This document shows, in pieces, positions 32,281 to 37,698 of a stretch of 37,698 nt of DNA. Below the pieces are notes generated by a model. That model was not told the origin of the DNA, searched no databases, and was given only the letters and a program-made list of their open reading frames with translations. The stretch lies in contig JALQPE010000066.1 in assembly GCA_030407315.1 (NCBI GenBank), positions 1 to 37,698 of the forward strand, written 5' to 3'. The position numbers and the translations under genes are program-made. Numbering within the stretch: position 1 is the first letter of the stretch; each line of letters starts with the position of its first letter. Source of the DNA: Asparagopsis taxiformis. Lineage: Eukaryota; Rhodophyta; Florideophyceae; Bonnemaisoniales; Bonnemaisoniaceae.

Positions 32281-32540
32281 GCACCGTGTTGGTTCCATCT
32301 ATTGTCCCAGACAGCGTATTTCACTATCCGGCCATGTTGCCTTGGCCAATACAAAACACTATCCGCCAACACTGCCCAGTACAGTAAATTACATCATATC
32401 CAACTATTGAATAAATCATTAATTTTTACTGTCTCCATTCACTGCCTCAGACAGTACTGTGAGAAAGTGTTTTTTACTGTCTGCAGACAGTGTTCCGTAC
32501 TGTCTGCCAGACAGTGCAAATCACTGTCTCCAAGTGTGGC

Positions 32541-32639
32541 ATTAATTTTCATTTGCCGCATAGTGATTTTTACTGTCTCAGACAGTAAAAATCACTGTCT
32601 CGCAGTACTGTCTGAGGCCCCCTTTTCAACACCGTAGTG
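32541..32639. mobile_element. Putative CACTA-type right terminus of the transposon
   Basis: The sequence ends CAACACCGTAGTG at 32639, so read inward from the other strand it begins CACTACGGTGTTG, matching the CACTA...TAGTG rule. Just inside lies a perfect 17-bp-arm palindrome (32562-32596, AGTGATTTTTACTGTCT and its complement). The array and its AGACAGT motifs come next. The flank beyond (ACAGGGGG) changes abruptly to G-rich DNA. A matching left terminus was not found in the window, so the call rests on one end and on the transposase type. Confidence 0.5.
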
Positions 32640-33460
32640 ACAGGGGGAGGTGGAAATGTATGGAGTGCGGGTTTAGAATGGAGTGTGATTCGGAGAGGAG
32701 TGCCGACAAGCATATTATGGGGATTGGGGAGACGCTGCAGGGTGTTGGGGTAGTGAGGGCGAAGGAGGTGTTTAGGTGGGACCGTAGGAGGGTGCGGTTG
32801 AAGTCGCCGAGAGGAGGGGTTTTTAGGAAAGTGAGGAGGAAGAAGGGGAGGGGGTGGCGTCTGTTCTGGCTGTGGTGAGTGGGGATTGATGGAGAAGAAG
32901 GGGGTTATTGTATTTGGGGAGGGAGGGGAGTGGGAGGAAGGGTGCGAAGTGGGGGGTTGATATGTGTTTCAGAGCGGGGAGGTTTCTGGGGAGACGGCGG
33001 GGAGCGGGAGCATGGGCCGGTGGTGGTGGTGTATACGGTATCGAAGATGCGGATGGCGTGGGGGCATGGAGCAGCTGAGGGAGGGAGGGGTGTAGCAGGT
33101 CGGGTACGGGATGGGGAGTGAGAGGTTTTGGAAGAGTAAGCTGCAGGGGAAGTTTGTGTAGAGGGCGAAGGAGAGGGGTTTAGGGTAGAGGAGAGGGTAT
33201 TGAAGAACAATTATAAGGACTGGTTAGACGAAATCTGTACGGTAGAGCAGAAAAGGATGTATGGAATGGAGGTGTGCACCGTGGAAGCGGGGGATAGGTA
33301 GCTGAAAATGCGTGCTAGAGTGGTATTGGGGGTGTTTGAGGTACAGTACGGGGGAGGTGAGCACCAACTGGAAGGGGGTGTGAGCGAGAGGATGAAAAAA
33401 TTAAAGACGAAATTGGAGTCGACCGACAAGGAAAAATAGAGTGGTCGCCGTGATGGATGC
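32640..33460. other. Purine-rich (G/A) tract with G-quadruplex-type motif
   Basis: The + strand is dominated by G and A for about 800 bases. A four-run G motif lies at 32916-32934 (GGGGAGGGAGGGGAGTGGG). Small ORFs on either strand are compositional (G/R-rich on +, P/S/T-rich on -), and I do not accept them as genes. Confidence 0.6.
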
Positions 33461-33760
33461 GGACATCCATGTCGAGCACGGCGGCAGAAATTTCTGGGGT
33501 CGAAATTTTTGAATTTCTGAACCGGCGCCCGTCCTAGGTGGACATAGACATGGCGGAAGTCCATCCCGAGGGGGACATCCGTGGTACTAGAAACAATGAA
33601 TGTCGCCCTAGTAATACTAGACGTACTAGACCGCATGGACGTCCGGTTCTAGGCGGACATCCAAAAATACTGGAGAACATGGACGTCCGCCTAGTAATAC
33701 TAGGTGTACTAGAGGTTGTGGACGTCCGCGTCCATTTCCGAGAACACAGACGATGCCTAG
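33461..33760. repeat. Short palindromic direct repeats (GGACGTCC / CTAGTAATACTAG)
   Basis: CTAGTAATACTAG followed by GTACTAGA and TGGACGTCCG occurs at 33608 and again at 33691, an 83-bp spacing. Related GGACATCC and GGACGTCC palindromes are scattered over 33461-33735. It looks like an eroded small repeat or MITE. Bases 33760-33959 show nothing else. Confidence 0.6.
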
Positions 33761-33959
33761 TCAGAATTCGGAATGGGTCGTTTACCTATGGGAATGTTGT
33801 ACAAACTAGTGATTTCAAAATAATGTTGTGCTCTGTGAAGTGCTGCAACATGACTAACTTTGTTGAAACAGTGATAGCTCAACCGTGCTTACGTGGCCAG
33901 GCTCCCTGGTTTGAGCACGTCTGTAAACGCGGTGTCCATGGAACGGGAGATGTAAAAAA

Positions 33960-34069
33960 TTGGTAATTTTTTTCGCTCCGAAATTACTGCAGTAAAAAGT
34001 GATCTAGGTTGGTGCACTTTGCTAGATCGCTTTTTACTGCAGTAATTTCGGAGCGAAAAAAATTACCAA
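33960..34069. repeat. 110-bp palindrome (MITE-like), 48-bp arms
   Basis: Arms 33960-34007 and 34022-34069 differ at one position only and enclose a 14-base loop. They start TTGGTAATTTTTTTCGCTCC and include ACTGCAGT. The core is unrelated to the hairpin family at 7196 and elsewhere. It lies about 230 bp beyond the 3' end of gene 3. Confidence 0.9.
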
Positions 34070-34298
34070 ATTTTAGGACCTCAACGCCAGGGGTCCAGCG
34101 CCCTTCGCGACTTGCGAAGGCACACTGGTTGCAACTAGTATACTACCATTCTTACCTTGCCATGCACCAGAACGGGAGAGGGCAGAGGACTATCAACGGA
34201 AGGAGATTCTGACAAACTACAAGTAGACTATAGGAATGTGGGAGAACATGGAAACAAGAGAAATATCAGTTTAGAGCAAGTTATAGTTCATATGCTAT

Positions 34299-35399
34299 CT
34301 ATTCAACTGTAATATACTCTTCGCTACTACTTTCCTCTCCCTTATCACTATCCGACACGTAGTCGTGATCGAAATCGTAGGGCTCCGGCAGAGCATTGGG
34401 GTCTTCACCCAGCCCTGGCGCATAAACTAGGTCGTTGACGAGCTCGGAGGAGACACGCGCAGCCATTGTGTGGACTCGAATATGGTGACCATACGGCATT
34501 CCAGTGTTGGAAAGCCTGGTCTTCACGAAATCGTGGTCCTGCCATCCTGGACCTGCATGTTCCAAGTCTCCACGAGAGACAAAAACAGAGAAGGGAGGTA
34601 TCCAGACCAACTTGGGAACGAGGTGGGGCCAGACGTCCAGGAAGGCCTCGCGTGGGGGTTTGAGGAAGGTATGGCTGCGAGGTCGTACTAGAATCGGGGA
34701 ACCCACTGCACCAGTTGCAATGAATGCATAGTCAGGATCTGGTGCAGGTTTACCGTAGTATCGGTTGGGTTCCCCTGGCGGTGGACCGGGGTATGTGAAG
34801 TCCAGATGAGGTATCTGACGATCACAGCCCGACCCCGTGAGCAGCATCCGAAGACTTGTTCTGCCAAACCTGAGCTTGGAGCCTTCCTTGAATCCCTTCA
34901 ATGACGAAACGGAATCTTCTAAGTGGAGCTTTTCTGCTATAATAGCGAGCAGAACATCCACAGAAACCTTATCGTGAGCTATTGGACCAGACGCAAGCGT
35001 GTCCAGGTCTTCGACAACGGCCTTGCAGGGGGTCATGTACCGTTGCCGAGACAGCCCCCCTTCTGCATCCTTGGCTGTAGAACCGGAATTGAGAATCGAA
35101 ATCCACGCACCTTCCTCGTCTTCCGAGAACTTCTTCGCAAAGGCTGCCAGAAGGTCGTGGATACTAGACCGCACTTCCTTAGCTCCTAGTATGTTCTCCA
35201 GGCCAACATATCCATCAGAATCAATACTAGCCCTTGCCCGCTCGAAATACACGGCCCTCTCGATAGACGGAGAACCAGCCATGGAGTCAATATCCTCCCT
35301 CAGTTCCTCCACCTCCCCTTCCGTCAAGTAGAACCCAGAGCGGTGTTCAGGATGAAGTAGGCTCGAAACTGAACGGACGAACGATTCAGCTTCGGCCAT
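34299..35399 (-). CDS. Gene 3, intact 2OG-Fe(II) dioxygenase-like module (366 aa)
   Basis: The third member of the family is open over the whole dioxygenase module. Its order matches the C-termini of genes 1 and 2: a helix rich in acidic residues, then DSDGYVGLENIL (about 61-71), and LRMLLTGSG. The metal ligands are HLD at 198-200 and H281 in LEHAGPGW, with R295 or R308 as the candidate 2-oxoglutarate ligand. A long loop (about 201-222, YPGPPPGEP...) follows the HxD motif, and the strand ILVRPRSHTF is typical of the double-stranded beta-helix. The tail is acidic (SDKGEESSSEEY). The ATG at 35399 may be internal, because family members continue upstream into a linker and a ParB-like domain, remnants of which lie at 35400-37698. 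It could act alone as a free-standing oxygenase. Confidence 0.75.
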   Translation of the reverse strand: MAEAESFVRSVSSLLHPEHRSGFYLTEGEVEELREDIDSMAGSPSIERAVYFERARASIDSDGYVGLENILGAKEVRSSIHDLLAAFAKKFSEDEEGAWISILNSGSTAKDAEGGLSRQRYMTPCKAVVEDLDTLASGPIAHDKVSVDVLLAIIAEKLHLEDSVSSLKGFKEGSKLRFGRTSLRMLLTGSGCDRQIPHLDFTYPGPPPGEPNRYYGKPAPDPDYAFIATGAVGSPILVRPRSHTFLKPPREAFLDVWPHLVPKLVWIPPFSVFVSRGDLEHAGPGWQDHDFVKTRLSNTGMPYGHHIRVHTMAARVSSELVNDLVYAPGLGEDPNALPEPYDFDHDYVSDSDKGEESSSEEYITVE

Positions 35400-37698
35400 G
35401 GAAGTATTCTCGAGGAGGTGGACTCGGCTGTTCGTCCTCGTACCGGTGGACCAGAAACCCCTTCGAAGTCACCTTCGATTTCGTGGGGGTTTCTTCCTCC
35501 TCCTCACTCTCACCTTCATTGCCACGCTCCTTCTCACCCGAAGACGGGGGTTGACCAGGAAGCGGAAGGGAGGGAGGAGGGGAAGAAGTGCTGCCAAGAG
35601 CGATGAGCTGCTCTGCAACGGCAGCACTTCTGGTCTTCGACCGAGTAACACGGGCCGGAAGCGGACTAAACGTATCGTCCCTTTTCCTCTTTTCCCCTCG
35701 TCGGGTACTCTTGGAGGGCTTCTTGACTTGCCAGAGATATGGGATTCTTCTCTCCTACGGTTTCTCCTCTTGTCCTGGACACCGCTTCACCTTGTCCTGT
35801 TCCACCGAATCGGTCGTTGATACCTCCTTTGCGAAAAAGATTGAACTCATCGCCATCCCACGCTCTTGTAACGTGACCCCTGCAGGAGGGTGTCCAAGAA
35901 GGGGCGTCATTGGGTTGACGACCATCATAGCACCGACGGGAGCAGACGAAGAACCATGTCTCGCTCACCTTGGGTTAAGGTACTTGATGGGGGATGAGAT
36001 GGTGGACGCGGGGATAGTCGCACAAGTTGTGCACAGGCTAGAGTTGCACGCTGTGCATTTTGTGCCAGCGCAGAGCCGGGAAAGCGACAGTGCGGTCCAA
36101 GAGAGCAGGGAAGGGGCGTGGAGTAGTTTCGTCGGCGGAATGCGAATGGCACGCGAAACCGGGATACTCCGCACCACCCCCCAGCGGTTCAGAGACTTCC
36201 GCAGTTTCGGGGTTTCTGCTGTTCTCCACCATAGGTGTGGGGGGGAACTGGAGCAGGGGAGGGTGGTGACACAGCCATAGGAGACTTGGGGGGAGAAGAT
36301 GGAACCCGGGCAGCGGAGGGGTTGAGACAGCCATGGGAGAACTGAGCAGGAGAGGGATGAGGAGAAGGGGGTGGTGGGATTGGCAGGAGGGGTGGTAGGA
36401 TTGGGCAGGAGGGGTGGTGGGATTGCTGAGGAACCCGGAGCATTCTGCCTGCGTTTGTTCGGTGGAACAGCAGCAGAAATTTCCAAGGGACCAGTTTCAT
36501 CCTCTGGGAGGGGCTCAGAGGGAAGGGGGACAGGGAGAGGCTCGATGATATTTCTCCGAACTGTGTCGGAGAACGATCCTTGCCAGGCACTTGCGATGGT
36601 GATCCTGGCGGAGGGACAGGTGCAGGAGAGCACTCGTTGAAGCCCTCGCACCCTCCTCCATTACCACGTCATTGGCGGGAGTGGTATTCGCAGCAGAGTC
36701 CAACGGCTCAGTACGAGGAGTCTGTTGCTTCGGTGCAACATGGAAACGATGCTGGATGACCGAACGGAAATCTTCTATTCGAAGATCTTGGTTCTCCGTT
36801 CTCTTCGGCACCGGCTTCCTCCTCGTACTGAACCATACGCTTGAACACGGATTTCCAGGGCGGGATCATTTTCCTTTCCATCCGGTTCAAGGTCTTCCAT
36901 TCTGCCAATTGCTCCGTACTGAGGTCAACCATGGGTGCTAGTTCACGGATGACCTCGTAGAAATCTCTAACGTAATTGAGATATGTACGGAGCTGGAGAC
37001 CTGGGATACGTCCAAACGAATGCATCAGCAGCACAGACCGGGTAGTGAAGGCATTTGACCATCAATTCACTAGCACGGTCTTCAGCCTTCGTGACTGCTG
37101 TGTCCTTTTAGACCAGAAGGCTGATGCCGACCTCGTTCTCCTCCTCCCGGAAGCCATCTTGTAGGCGTGCGTACGTGCGAGGCGAACGTCGCTATTCATA
37201 GCCACATTGACGATGGACGTCATGGTACTCTTCCGGAGGATGCCAGAAAAATGACGTTGGAAGAACCAATTAGACAGCTGCGAAGCCGTCATGTTGGCCA
37301 GATTTCCTATCCCCAGGTTGAGCGTACTTGAGGTTGCATTGTATATGCTAATGATAGCATGTATACGATCCCGGATGGTGGTGGCAAAAACAGTGTGAAC
37401 AAGCTCATTGAACCGCTGACTGAGGTAAAGGACATCCTCCATAGTCTTGGCGCACCATCCGGCCTCAAGGCTTCCTGGACAGAACGTTGTCCACAACGGA
37501 AGCTAAACGCTCAACCTGTTCCTCCTTCGCCCGCACCAGAGCTCCACGACGATGAAGACCATCCGCTATGTAGTAAGCGTGTTCCATCGGGCCCAAATGG
37601 TAGATTACCACAGTCATGGAACCCACAGAAGAGGTCTGAAAGCCTTCGAGAACCTCTTCTGGAACAGCACTTCAACATGAGAGACATCAACCTCGCGG
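35400..37698 (-). pseudogene. Gene 3, eroded ParB-like half and linker (runs off the window edge)
   Basis: Segments in different frames, in order, match the ParB-like half of genes 1 and 2. REVDVSHVEVLFQ (37698 to about 37660) is followed by VLEGFQTSSVGSMTVV and IADGLHRRGA (about 37650-37470; the ADGLHR takes the place of IDGSHR). Next come AKTMEDVLYLSQRF... (37062-37496), then QLRTYLNYVRDFYEVI (36708-37034). A Pro-rich linker spans about 36000-36650. At least four frame changes are needed, so this is a pseudogene, unless some breaks are unrecognised introns. A repeat of 21-22-bp units (GGTGGTGGGATTGG...GGAGG) at 36369-36430 encodes part of the linker. Confidence 0.6.

Larger units (their letters stand above)
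19237..32540. repeat. Tandem duplication, copy 2 (13,304 bp)
   Basis: Head-to-tail copy of 5857-19236. The boundaries are sharp: base 5856 differs from 19236, and 32541 onwards (ATTAATTTTC) differs from 19237 onwards (AACTCCGG), with one base of microhomology. Scattered substitutions and indels distinguish the copies. Confidence 0.95.
3365..32639. mobile_element. Proposed composite transposon: transposase plus ParB-2OG genes, internally duplicated
   Basis: All large genes in this interval are on the - strand in the order terminus, array, transposase, gene 2, gene 1. The block is duplicated once inside the element. The left boundary is not defined: gene 1 ends at 3365, and the MTase-SET gene (1-1667) may also belong to the element. 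Without the duplication the unit would be about 16-19 kb or more. Confidence 0.45.

Noticed and set aside
5857..32540. Duplication dismissed outright as an assembly error
   Set aside because: Copies differ by many substitutions, module-level indels and a nine-unit array change, so it is not a simple duplicated contig; joined haplotypes remain possible and are named as a check.
32660..33210. G/R-rich and P/S/T-rich ORFs in the purine-rich tract
   Set aside because: Composition-driven open frames on both strands with no domain or start context.
1..37698. Retrotransposon, tRNA or rRNA genes
   Set aside because: No reverse transcriptase, integrase, LTR pair, tRNA or rRNA signature seen on either strand.

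Overview
This window is eukaryotic DNA and most of it is transposon. There are no bacterial ribosome-binding sites or operons. Long intronless ORFs start in good Kozak contexts, one protein is a SET-domain methyltransferase, and one short gene appears to be split by three 58-103 nt introns with CTAAY branch points. A fungus or a monoexonic-gene alga (for example a red alga) would fit. The sequence alone does not let me choose.

Layout. At the left edge (1-1667, + strand) lies a decayed DNA methyltransferase fused to a SET domain. Next comes 1.7 kb of nested palindromic repeats. From 3365 leftward-transcribed genes dominate. They are a ParB-like/2OG-Fe(II)-dioxygenase-like fusion gene ('gene 1', 3365-6990, four frameshifts), a second paralogue ('gene 2', 8404-11525, one frameshift) and a 1267-aa CACTA/Plavaka-type DDE transposase (12680-16483). 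Upstream of the transposase are a promoter region, an inverted repeat with a candidate spliced mini-gene, and a 35-bp minisatellite. The block 5857-19236 (13,380 bp) is then repeated head to tail as 19237-32540 (13,304 bp). In the second copy gene 1 is cut in half by the junction, gene 2 is intact (1086 aa) and the transposase is intact. At 32541-32639 the second array runs into a palindrome and ends in GTAGTG, which fits the terminus of a CACTA-type element. The right side (32640-34298) holds a G-rich tract, short palindromic repeats and a 110-bp MITE-like palindrome. A third ParB/2OG paralogue (34299 to the window end) follows. Its dioxygenase module is intact and its ParB half is eroded.

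How it may work together (inference). The transposase mobilises the element through the 35-bp subterminal array and the CACTA-like end. The ParB-like domains could position a 2OG-Fe(II) oxygenase on DNA or chromatin, and the methyltransferase-SET fusion would add marks. Together this looks like a transposon-borne 'writer and oxidiser' epigenetic cassette. A conceptual parallel is the known association of TET/JBP dioxygenases with KDZ transposons in fungi. The ParB-2OG fusion and the MTase-SET fusion are the most novel parts. Nested hairpin repeats sit in the gaps between cassette genes.
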